From Macrolepiota albuminosa (Eukaryota > Basidiomycota > Agaricomycetes > Agaricales > Agaricaceae): DNA of 64,000 bases. Where the stretch lies: NCBI GenBank assembly GCA_027475525.1, contig JAMWFC010000085.1, positions 186,001 through 250,000 on the forward strand, read 5' to 3'. The position numbers and the translations under genes were made by a program. This document shows positions 10,640 through 19,419 of the stretch, piece by piece (the stretch's first letter is position 1; each line of letters begins with the position of its first letter). Under the pieces are notes generated by a model. That model was given only the letters and a program-made list of their open reading frames with translations. It searched no databases and had not been told where the DNA came from.

Positions 10640-11374
10640 CTAAGCACGTGAGCGCTTAGCAAGCTGATTTGGGCGCTTCACCCCCTGCAGTTCTAAGTAC
10701 CGATCCAACGCTGCCAACTTGGCACATGTGTGGTACGACTCCCATGTCGTATCACCCGCACTCCATCGCACCTCAAATTCGAGGTGCGTTCCTTCCTGCC
10801 ACCGATGGCCCAGGATGTCCTCGACGAACCATTCTTGTTCGTCACTGGCACCGAAATCATATGGCTCGGGAGTCACCTGATTAGGGAACATAGCATCATC
10901 GTTTGTGTTATACCGCCTAAGTAACGATACGTGGAACTTAGGCACAATCCGACGTGCTTGCAGAGCTGCAGGCAGCTCCAGAACATAGTTCGACGTGCTT
11001 GGTTCCGCGACCAAGACTCTGTATGGTCCAATGAATTTTGGACACAGCTTTCTTGCTCTTCCTTTCGGAAGATTCAAGTTCTCCGTTGACAGGTACACTA
11101 ACGTCCCAGGCATTAGTTCTGGTTCCTCACTTCGCCTATCATTTGCATGTCGTGCCTGTACAACATGCATGGCTATGATAGCATCGTGTGCATTGGCTAG
11201 ATTTGCCAATGCTTGCTGTGCAAAGTCCTTTACCCCTTTGTGAACGACTCCGTCTGCCTTTAGTTCACGCAGCATGGAGGGCATGTAACCTCCATTGAGC
11301 TCAAACAGTGCGTATTTCGTGGTCTCAGACACACTCGCGTTGATCGCAAACTCAGTTAGCGGTATTCTATCCAC
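10640..11374 (-). CDS. Family B integrase C-terminus with chromodomain-like end
   Basis: This is the same frame as the pol piece ending at 11393; one TGA (…FRMVV, stop, PDQRDWVDRIPL) separates them. Gypsy integrases usually have Arg or another sense residue here, and CGA to TGA explains the stop. The piece contains the integrase tail (DRIPLTEFAINASVSETT), the GPYRVL and PKFHVSLLRRY motifs typical of the SH3-like end of gypsy integrase, and a chromodomain-like tail (EQEWFVEDILGHR, then FEVRWSAGDTTWESY). It is thought to guide integration to chromatin. Confidence 0.85.
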   Translation of the reverse strand: MDRIPLTEFAINASVSETTKYALFELNGGYMPSMLRELKADGVVHKGVKDFAQQALANLANAHDAIIAMHVVQARHANDRRSEEPELMPGTLVYLSTENLNLPKGRARKLCPKFIGPYRVLVAEPSTSNYVLELPAALQARRIVPKFHVSLLRRYNTNDDAMFPNQVTPEPYDFGASDEQEWFVEDILGHRWQEGTHLEFEVRWSAGDTTWESYHTCAKLAALDRYLELQGVKRPNQLAKRSRA

Positions 11375-11392
11375 CCAGTCGCGTTGGTCCGG

Positions 11393-14300
11393 TCAGACCA
11401 CCATACGAAAGATCTGGGCAATACTTCTATTCGCTCGCTCTGTCTGTCCATCCGTCTGCGGATGAAACGAGGTAGACATGAGTAGTTTAGCTCCCAGGAG
11501 CTTGTGAAGTTCTCGCCACCAGTGAGATGTAAACTTGGTGTCTCGATTGCTCATGATCGAACTTGGAAGGCCATGTAGCCTTACAATCTCCTTCAAGTAG
11601 ATCCAGGATAACATGGACGCCGTAATGGTTGTGTGCACTGGTATCAAATGTACCATACTCGTCATTCGGCAAATGACCACCCAAAGGTAGTTATACCCTT
11701 TGGACTCGGGGAATGGACCAACAAAGTCCATTCCAATGGAGTCCCATGGCTTCGTCGGGATGGGCAGGGAATGCAACTTCCCTGCTGGCTTCCTATTGCT
11801 GGTCTTCGACCGCTGGCAGGCCTCGCAGGTCTGGCAGAACTGCATCACTTCTTTCTGCATCTGAGGCCACCAGTACCATTGCCTCAGGTATTCTAGTGTT
11901 TTGTTGGTTCCAAAGTGACCAACAACCTCATGAGCTTGAGTGACAACCTTAGTGAGCAGTGCTCGGTCGCGTGGTAAGCACACCACGTCGTGTCCTCGAA
12001 CATTCGTTATCCGGACTAGTCCGTTCTCATCCACGCTGAAGCGTGGATGGGCGTCTGCATTCTGCCGGATTTCCGTGTAGAACGCATCGCGTCTATAGCC
12101 CCTCATCACCTTCTGGAGGTACTCATTGGTTTGAGGGACAGGAGGGTTACGATACTCTCCTGTAGGCGATAACGCGTCAGCGAGCGTCATGTTGTGGCTA
12201 TCCGGTCCACGACTGCTTCCAGTCTCACTTTGGTGTGGCTTTGTCGCCTCCTTTTGCTGAGCCTGCTCTAGTTGCTCAGCCTCTATGTCGCGGCCCTCTT
12301 GCCGCTCTTGCAGTCGTTGACTGTGTCGCAGTTTGGTAACTTGCATAGCCTGAAGCTCGACCACATGCTCCTTCACCTCTCTGTAACAATGATACGGAAG
12401 ATCATCGCCATGAGGATCAATACAGATATCCGCATCGACATACTCATGCGTATCATGGTGTTCGCCTGCTCTATCGCTCTCGAAGTACCTTGAGAGACAG
12501 TCCGCCACCTTGTTCAGTTCGTCTTTGACATATGTGATGTCAAAGTTGTAGCGAGACATATAGTCAATCCACCGGCGTTGCTGGGGGGACAACGTTGCTT
12601 GAGTCTTGAAGAACTCAAGTGCTTTATGGTCTGTAATGATGTGGATCTTATATCCCATCAATTTATCTTCCCACTTAAGGAGCGCCTCAAGTATTGCCAG
12701 CGTTTCAAGCTCATGGACCGCATAATTCTGTTGGGCCGAGGTGAACTTCCTCGACATGAACCCAGCCGGTCGACAATTCTGCCAGGAACTTCCCTGACCA
12801 TACATTGCTCCTACTCCGGTCTTTGAGGCATCACAGATGAGCCAAATCGGCTCATCACGTTGGGGATCTATGGGACAAATGACTGGTGTCTTTGAGCAGA
12901 TCCTCTTGATCATCTCAAAGCATCGTTGATGTATAGGTCTCCATATAAATGGAGCTCCGTTCTGCGGAATAGACATCAACGGTCCAGTATATGCTGTTAT
13001 ATCAGGCAGACAATTGCCAATATAGTTCACTAGTCCCACGAATCTTTGCACATCATTATAGTTACAAGGCACACGCCATTCGCGTATGCGATCAATTTTG
13101 TCCTGGTCAGGGTGAATACCCTGACTATCAATCTTGTGTCCGAGGCAATCCACTGTCTCGGCATATAGTTCGCATTTCTTCCACTTGAGGTATAGCAAGT
13201 TAGACCTCAGTTGCTCGAAAATGACACGAAGATGCTCTTTGTGTTCTTCGATTGAATCGGAGTATATGAATATGTCGTCCAAATATATATGGACGAACCT
13301 CCCGATAACATCCTGGAAGATGGAGGTCATCAACCTGAGTATATGAATATGTCGTCCAAATATATATGGACGAACCTCCCGATAACATCCTGGAAGATGG
13401 AGGTCATCAACCTCTGAAATGTCGCAGGAGCATTGCAATCTCCTATCTGCATAATGTTGCTCACATATGTTCCCGTGATTGACGAGAACACTGTCTTTGG
13501 GATATCAGACAAGCGAATTCTCACTTGCTCATACGCATCTGTCAGGTCAATTTTCGACCTGAACTTTGCTCTTGCCACATCTTCTCGAATCACTTCCTGA
13601 TCCGGAAGTGGCATCACGTCCTTTACGGTGTTGTCATTGCCTTGGTGTGCATCCAACGCCGTCCTCAATGTACCATCTTTCTTCAGAATGCACAATAGCG
13701 GAGCAGCTTGGGAGGCTGGTTGGGCCTCCCACCATTGGGCTCTCAGGTACCAATTGGTCTTGTCTCGGAGCTGCTGCTGCAGCGCCATTGGACATCGAGG
13801 CAAATGATATTTATACACCTTATTCTCATCAATAAGGTTGATTTCATGGTTGACCTCACGCCAAGGAGGTAATTCCTCCTTGGTTCCGTTCAGGATATCC
13901 CCAAATTCCTGCTGCCACTGCAATCGTAGGTCCGGAATGTCCTCCTTCGTAAAACCACTGGTTTTACCTTTGCCCTTCTGGTCCACATCCTTGCGTGGAT
14001 GCCCGGACATCTTTGCTTGTACGGCTGGGCGGCCATACTTCTCTCTGAGGGCAGTAATCCTCAGCTCACTGTCATCCGGTGTGTGCAGTCGCACAGGCGC
14101 TTCCTTCTTGCTTCTCCGTGACGTCACAGACATTCCGTCAAAGAACACCTCACTTGGCGGCGATATCTTGTTGTCACTAGCCTGACGATACAACTCCTCC
14201 TTCGCCGTCCATTGTGGTCCATTCCACGCATACATCGACACCACTAGGTCATTCCACTCAGCAGGCATTCGTGGATCAAATGCCCATTCAAATGTGGGAT

Positions 14301-14610
14301 AAGGTACTGGTCGATCCCAGATCAACCGATTCGTATGTGTGGAGGACGCCTCATCCTCCATTAGTCCTTGGTTGTCGTCATCTGTTACCAAGTCCTCGAC
14401 CTTCACTCGCGACGACGTCGGTTGGCACTCTGTGCTTGCCGCATGCTGAGGCCACCTGTCCTCAGACTTACTCTGCTTTTCACACTTCATCTCCTTCATC
14501 TCGGGGCTCTCCTTCATCTCGGGGCTCTCCCCCCTCTTCAGAGTACATTCGTACTCTACAGCTTCGCTTTCCAGCATCAACACCGCCAGACTATCCATGG
14601 GCAAGCTCAC
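11393..14610 (-). CDS. Family B pol: reverse transcriptase, RNase H, integrase
   Basis: It appears as two overlapping frames (14610-13330 and 13438-11393) because of the 77-bp duplication at 13260. Collapsed, it reads through. RT carries the catalytic YLDD motif (FVHIYLDDIFIYS), and the approach ALDAHQGNDNTVKDVMPLP is conserved. RNase H has ICDASKTGVGAMY and ITDHKALEFF. The integrase zinc finger is HEVVGHFGTNKT to CQTCEACQ, and the catalytic core has MDFVGPFPES, MSNRDTKF (Asp present) and SFHPQTDGQTERANRS. It lies one base out of frame (+1) from the preceding protease piece. This could be a programmed shift or a small indel. Confidence 0.9.
13260..13413. repeat. 77-bp exact tandem duplication in RT
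   Basis: Units 13260-13336 and 13337-13413 are identical. It duplicates the codons around the YLDD active site and shifts the frame. Removing one unit gives a single uninterrupted RT. Confidence 0.95.
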
Positions 14611-14638
14611 ACGAGCTTGCTCTCCATCCTCTCCATCC

Positions 14639-15754
14639 TCAACCGTAGGCGAGTTCTTGCCTCCGTCTAGTCAGTGTCGCCTTCTTCTCCGTGGCTTGGT
14701 GTCGATGGAGACGTCCATCGCCATTATCTATGGTCACTTGCACTGCCGCAATGATGGTGCCATCCACCACTATCTCATTCTTCTTGAAGTTCAGCAGAAC
14801 GTTGTGCTTCCTCATATACGGCGTGCCTATAATCATGTCGTAACGATCAAAGTTTGCCACGTCAAGGTACTCCCTCGTCCTTGATTTCGCACAGGCAATA
14901 CTCACCTGCGTACCAAACTGTACCGCAGCTCGGCTGCCCACAGTACCCAATTGAAGGAGTAGTGGCTCCTTCAACTCACTGACTGAAATATCGTGCACTT
15001 GGCAAAACTGGGGTGTCACCCCAGTAGTCGTACTACCTGAATCCCACAATGTCCACGCCTTGTGGCCATTCACCTCAACGTACAACGCCAGGCACTCCTT
15101 GTCCTCGCGCTTCAGCACCGGTCTCACCAGCTTTTCTGGAGCCTTGCGAAGGTGTACTTTATATACCTTAACATTGGCTGCTCCAACGGGTCGGTCTAAT
15201 GCGCTAGCCGGGTAGTCCATCAGAGCTCCCATGAACTCTGAGTCTGACTCCCGGGCGTAATAATCGTTGTCGTATACGTCAACCTCCACGTATTCATCAT
15301 CCGACAACTCCTCTACCACAGAGGCATTTTCATCCTCTGGTGCATCAAGTATGAGGTTCTCCACCTCATCGTCTTCCACATCAGGTTCATTCCCGGAGTC
15401 TATCCCTTCAGCATCCGGGATAGCAGTGTGTGCCGCCCGTACATAGGCACATGGCTTACCCATAGGCTTTCCACCACCCACTGGGCATGCATTCGCAAAA
15501 TGCCCAGGCTGACCACATTTGAAGCACTTACTCGCCACGAAAGGGCGAGCTGCTTCAAACTTTGGTGGCCCAGTCAGTGTCGGCAATTTAGCCTCACCAG
15601 CAACCTGATGCGGCTGAACACCCTCTCGGCGCGGACCTCTCTGAGCATCCTGTGCCGGTGCATCCCTACAGTCCCCCGGCCGGTCGTTCTGGAAGCATCG
15701 GTCTTGCCGAGGTGCTGCTCTTACCACAAACCTCGGGTTTGTATTGCCCACCAT
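14639..15754 (-). CDS. Family B nucleocapsid zinc knuckle and protease
   Basis: It is in the same frame as gag, separated by a TGA at 15761-15763. It contains a CCHC knuckle (CFKCGQPGHFANAC), an acidic linker with many Asp and Glu, then a retropepsin: WTLWDSGSTTTGV holds the catalytic DSG and IIGTPYMRKHNVLL is the downstream protease motif. It ends ELAYG before the frame change into RT. It processes the gag-pol polyprotein in the virus-like particle. Confidence 0.88.
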   Translation of the reverse strand: MVGNTNPRFVVRAAPRQDRCFQNDRPGDCRDAPAQDAQRGPRREGVQPHQVAGEAKLPTLTGPPKFEAARPFVASKCFKCGQPGHFANACPVGGGKPMGKPCAYVRAAHTAIPDAEGIDSGNEPDVEDDEVENLILDAPEDENASVVEELSDDEYVEVDVYDNDYYARESDSEFMGALMDYPASALDRPVGAANVKVYKVHLRKAPEKLVRPVLKREDKECLALYVEVNGHKAWTLWDSGSTTTGVTPQFCQVHDISVSELKEPLLLQLGTVGSRAAVQFGTQVSIACAKSRTREYLDVANFDRYDMIIGTPYMRKHNVLLNFKKNEIVVDGTIIAAVQVTIDNGDGRLHRHQATEKKATLTRRRQELAYG

Positions 15755-15760
15755 CTCCTT

Positions 15761-17935
15761 TCAACGAGCCCAGAAGGTGCCTACCTTCCGAGGCTCAGCC
15801 TTGTTCACCGATCGAACCTTTGAGCTATGTAGCCCAAAGTGTCGCGCTATTTTGTGGGCTTGCTCGTAGCGCAATGCATGCGCTACGAATTCCTCGACGG
15901 TATTTACTTTGGGCGATAGTCCGTCATCACAAATGAGAGACTCTCTCATTGCGTCAGGTATCCCACGCAGGAAGGTATCAATCATTACCCAGTTGTCTGG
16001 GTAAATAGACATATTCTGTGCGTGGTCTATCAAGGTGTCATAGAAACCTTGAACACCCAATCGTTCAGTGTAGGACGTTGCAATGAACGCCTCCCGAGCA
16101 TCCTGCATGGTGGATGCACTTACAAACCGGTTATACAATTCAAGGATTACATCCTTGAACGTCCATTGCTGTCGTGCACGATTGTAGTGCAAGACATGAT
16201 GACGGAACCAGGCTTTGGCTGGTCTGTCCAGGAACTCCGGGAGAACGAACACACGTTCTCGATCCAGACGATCCCCCCCATACTGGCAGGCTGCCAGATG
16301 GTTACACACATCCATCGTCCAATTTTCCAAGTCGCTAAACTTGGACTCCCCTCTGTACAGGTTGATGTGTTTCAACTCCGCCTTACGCGGTTTGATACCT
16401 TCGGGCAGGCGCAATGCTACGCCTACCGCATTGTCGATTATACTACTGAGGCGCTGGTGCATATTCTCAGTATACACCTTTGTCGCCTCAGTTATTCCAG
16501 GCGTTTTATTTCTACCTTCCGCTGGAGGTACCACAGAGAATGCATGTACAGGTCGGTGACCTGTATATTGCACTTTCTCTGCACCCTTCCAATGCAGTGG
16601 GCTCTCCTGTCCCCCTAGCTCTTCTATCGCCTGCTTTCCAGGGCCTTGGCTCGGATCTGCCGTGGGCGGGTCCCCTCTCCTGGTGTCAGGCTGTCGTGTC
16701 CGTTGGACATATTGCCTTCTCATCTCGTCAATGGGTGTTATCCCATCGAATACAATTCCCTGGTCGTCTATCCAGGAGTGCCCCTGGCGCTTCAGGTCTT
16801 GGTTCCGCATGCGCTGATAAGCTACTCTCTCCGCAAACTTATCAGCCAACAGCACTTGATTTGTCAGTGGAACATTCTCCACTGATTCCTGTTTTGTATG
16901 AGGGTGCCTTGGCTCCCCCACTTCGGGTAGGTTGCTATCTGCCACAGGTATGGTAGACACCGATTCAGTTGTCGACAGAGGTCTCCTTCGCTGACCTCTG
17001 AATACATTCTGTCTTTGTGCTGCCGCGAACCTGGCAGCGAACTGCTCGTCAGACTCTCCTGCTTGCTGGGGCGCATATATATTGCTCATTGCCTCTTCCA
17101 GATGGGGAGACAACTCTGGCTTTGCCACCGGGGGTATATTCGGAATCAAATTTGCCCCCTCTGGAGTCGAGGCAGCTGATCCTCGATTAGCCTTGCGATA
17201 CATATATGCTTGGGCTTCCAGCTCAAGAATCTGAACGTACAATGTAATATATTCAACAGTATTCAATTGAGGTACATTTTCACCTCTAGCCTGTATCAAC
17301 CGTATGTGTTTCAGTACATACAGTCCTAGTCGAGCACGCGTGGTATCCTTTGTAATGCTAGGGTATCTCTTCCATAGCATAGCACACTGAACCTGAAGGG
17401 TGGACTCACTCTGTCCACTCTCTTCGTCATCGGACGTTTCGTCTTCCCAATGTACTGCCAGCGTTCTTTGCTCAGGAATTGTCGTTTCCTGCGGAACTCC
17501 GGATCCCTGCTGACGTTGCGTCATGGGAGTGGATTCAGTTGGAACTCTCCAACTGCCCACCTCTTGCCTCGGCATCTTCCCCAGAAAGTACGACGAAGGT
17601 CTGCGACCTTCGATAGGTCCCTGAGCACTACTCCTGCTCTGGAATTGTCGCCCTGACCTCCCAGTCTGCATGGAAGATTCATGATCCCTGCCGAACTGCT
17701 GTTCCAGGTCTTCCACAATTGCCCCTGGTCTCGCTGCACCGCTTGGCGCAGCTGTCGGCCGCACTTCACTCCATTGCGTCCCTCCTGGCATTCCCTGAGG
17801 CTGCCGGGAAGGCTCGGCCTCTGTATATTCTGACCCGGGACGACCCGGGTCAGTCACCACAGATTGAGGATATGCCAACGACTGGTCGATGGTCTCACCA
17901 TCGCGTGTCGGTTCAGTAAATTGATTGGTCTCCAT
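15761..17935 (-). CDS. Family B gag capsid protein
   Basis: 724 codons, starting METNQFTEPTRDGE about 150 bp inside the 5' LTR. The N-terminal half is Gln, Arg and Pro rich. A capsid-like helical region follows near residues 520-700 (FSDLENWTMDVCNHLAACQ, KAWFRHHVLHYNRARQQW, ILELYNRFVSASTMQDAREA, QGFYDTLIDHAQNMSIYPD), the usual retrotransposon gag pattern. The terminal TGA precedes KEMVGN in the same frame. It is either a read-through site or a CGA-to-TGA mutation. The deleted copy at 434-1334 shares its N-terminus. Confidence 0.88.
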   Translation of the reverse strand: METNQFTEPTRDGETIDQSLAYPQSVVTDPGRPGSEYTEAEPSRQPQGMPGGTQWSEVRPTAAPSGAARPGAIVEDLEQQFGRDHESSMQTGRSGRQFQSRSSAQGPIEGRRPSSYFLGKMPRQEVGSWRVPTESTPMTQRQQGSGVPQETTIPEQRTLAVHWEDETSDDEESGQSESTLQVQCAMLWKRYPSITKDTTRARLGLYVLKHIRLIQARGENVPQLNTVEYITLYVQILELEAQAYMYRKANRGSAASTPEGANLIPNIPPVAKPELSPHLEEAMSNIYAPQQAGESDEQFAARFAAAQRQNVFRGQRRRPLSTTESVSTIPVADSNLPEVGEPRHPHTKQESVENVPLTNQVLLADKFAERVAYQRMRNQDLKRQGHSWIDDQGIVFDGITPIDEMRRQYVQRTRQPDTRRGDPPTADPSQGPGKQAIEELGGQESPLHWKGAEKVQYTGHRPVHAFSVVPPAEGRNKTPGITEATKVYTENMHQRLSSIIDNAVGVALRLPEGIKPRKAELKHINLYRGESKFSDLENWTMDVCNHLAACQYGGDRLDRERVFVLPEFLDRPAKAWFRHHVLHYNRARQQWTFKDVILELYNRFVSASTMQDAREAFIATSYTERLGVQGFYDTLIDHAQNMSIYPDNWVMIDTFLRGIPDAMRESLICDDGLSPKVNTVEEFVAHALRYEQAHKIARHFGLHSSKVRSVNKAEPRKVGTFWAR

Positions 17936-18085
17936 CCAATCAAGTGTTGCTACGTCTCGCTTTACCCGGAAGCATGCGTCAAAGAAGTTGATACACTGTT
18001 CGATGCAATCACAGTCTAGGCTATCAGTCTAGACTCGTAGTCTTTGTCCGTAGTATCAGAATTGAACCCGAAAGGTTCAAAAAAG

Positions 18086-18276
18086 TGAAACAAAGTCAAG
18101 TATAGAGTTAGCCTTACGGTCACACCAACAGAACCAGATCGGTATTCGATTCTAGTACTACGAGTATGACAGTAAAATTGGCTGCCTTATGTAAGGCAGC
18201 CAGCATGTATGTATAGTAATAATAACTAATTAATATAAGTGTATATTAATTAATTAACTAAGTCTAATACGTTACA
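18086..18276 (-). repeat. 5' LTR of family B element
   Basis: Same 191-bp LTR as at 6802. The 10-bp-arm hairpin is at 18180-18201. The sequence just inside the element (CTTTTTTGAACC, then GGGTTCAA) has no TGG-starting tRNA primer site and forms its own small hairpin. How it is primed is not clear. Confidence 0.95.
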
Positions 18277-18494
18277 TCTCTATATGTGAGTTTGTTATTT
18301 ATTATCCTAAAAGCAGACTTCACAGTCGTACCACAATGGGTTAATGATTATTGTTATCTAAATGCCAACACAATACCAGATAACTATTTCTTACCTTCAC
18401 AGTCGTACCACAATGGGTTAATGATTATTGTTATCTAAATGCCAACACAATACCAGATAACTATTTCTTACCTCAAATCAATGACATTTTAGCA
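18277..18494 (+). pseudogene. Family A copy 1, continuation of RT after family B
   Basis: It begins with the second tctct duplication and continues RT (FIILKADFTVVPQWVNDYCYLNA, then DNYFLPQINDILAD). This matches copy 2 near 59160-58960. It contains a 77-bp tandem duplication (18318-18471). Similarity to copy 2 stops abruptly at about 18494, so the rest of the element has been lost or replaced. Confidence 0.85.
18318..18471. repeat. 77-bp exact tandem duplication
   Basis: Units 18318-18394 and 18395-18471 are identical and lie in the family A RT. Copy 2 on the minus strand has only one unit at the matching place. Confidence 0.95.
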
Positions 18495-18780
18495 GACGAG
18501 CTATGATTCACGCCTTCAGTACGAATTTCGTAGCTCGTTGGGGACTTCGCTCCCAAACCCCCCCCCCCCCCCAACTAAGCCTCCGCTCTAACCTCACTTC
18601 GTTTGGTTAAGGCTCCAAGTATGTATAGAAAACTCAATGCTTATTCCCAGCCTCAACCTCACTTCGTTCAGCTAAGGCCTCCGCATTTCACAACTCAGTG
18701 CTTATTCCCGGCCTCAACCTCACTTCGTTTGGTTAAGGCCTCCGCATTTCACAACTCAGTGCTTATTCCACAACTCTCAA
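18495..18780. repeat. Poly-C tract and short tandem repeats
   Basis: A run of about 15 C (near 18558-18573) follows GACTTCGCTCCCAAAC. Three imperfect units of about 60 bp then follow, each with the pattern CTCAACCTCACTTCG, then TAAGGCCTCCGCATTTC, then CAGTGCTTATTCC. No gene is seen. It resembles the end of an unidentified repeat. Confidence 0.6.
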
Positions 18781-18784
18781 AGTA

Positions 18785-19115
18785 AGCTAAATTGAATTTT
18801 TCTTGAATTCTTCGGACTTTATTCAGCATTTATAAATCTTTAAAAAAACTAAAAATCAGTATATTAGTAGCCTTTGAATTTTTCCTGATTTTCTGGTGAT
18901 TTTCCTGGAATTATTTGAGCATTTTCCACTAACATCTCCTGAAAAACAGAGCAATTGAATTTTTCTTGAAATTTTCAGATTTCTTTAAGGATTTATAAAC
19001 CTCAAAAAATTCACAATCAGTGTATCAGTAGCCTTTGAATTTTTCCAGATTTTTTAGTGATTTTCTTTCAAATTTCTAAGCATTTTATACACACATCTAC
19101 TGAAAAACAAATGAA
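18785..19115. repeat. Two diverged direct repeats of about 165 bp
   Basis: 18785-18955 and 18956-19115 share an ordered set of blocks: TTGAATTTTTCTTGAA, then CAATCAGT or AAATCAGT, then AGTAGCCTTTGAATTTTTCC, then CATTTT, then CTGAAAAAC. AT-rich, no coding potential. The remaining part to 19400 holds nothing I recognise. Confidence 0.6.
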
Positions 19116-19419
19116 AAAGACAAGTATTTGTCAGCCTTAGTCAGAAACTGTCAAAACTGACTAAGCACATCATTCCCATGAAACAGTTGTCCCATATTAT
19201 ATAGATTGCACATGACTAGACACTTACTTTAAAAAGACAGTAGCGCATAGTATATAAAATAGCTACTTAGCATGTATATAGCAATGAATCGTAACTCTTT
19301 GAGCACCCAGTTACACTGAGCATTCAAATTGCACTAGCTTGACCTAATTTTATCCATACCTTAGGCACTAGCCTTGTCTATCTCATTTTTGTCATTTATG
19401 GGCTTTATAGCTGCAGACA

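Larger units (their letters stand above)
6802..18276 (-). mobile_element. Large Ty3/gypsy element, family B, nearly intact
   Basis: It is bounded by two 191-bp LTRs differing at two positions that I can see, and by the perfect 5-bp duplication tctct (6797-6801 and 18277-18281). Joining the flanks restores family A reverse transcriptase (RSSS, then YVSLLFIILKAD), which proves the insertion. The order on the minus strand is LTR, gag, CCHC/protease, RT, RNase H, integrase, chromodomain-like C-terminus, an extra long ORF, polypurine tract, LTR. As given it is 11475 bp. Six 77-bp tandem duplications inside it are probably assembly artefacts; without them it would be 11013 bp, long for a fungal gypsy element. 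Two in-frame TGA codons (15761 and about 11393) and one frame change (about 14640) are the only other lesions I see. Confidence 0.92.

Noticed and set aside
14490..14530. Tandem repeat in the B pol linker, first taken for another artefact
   Set aside because: The period is 18 bp, in frame (ESPEMK twice), so it is an ordinary short repeat and not one of the 77-bp class.
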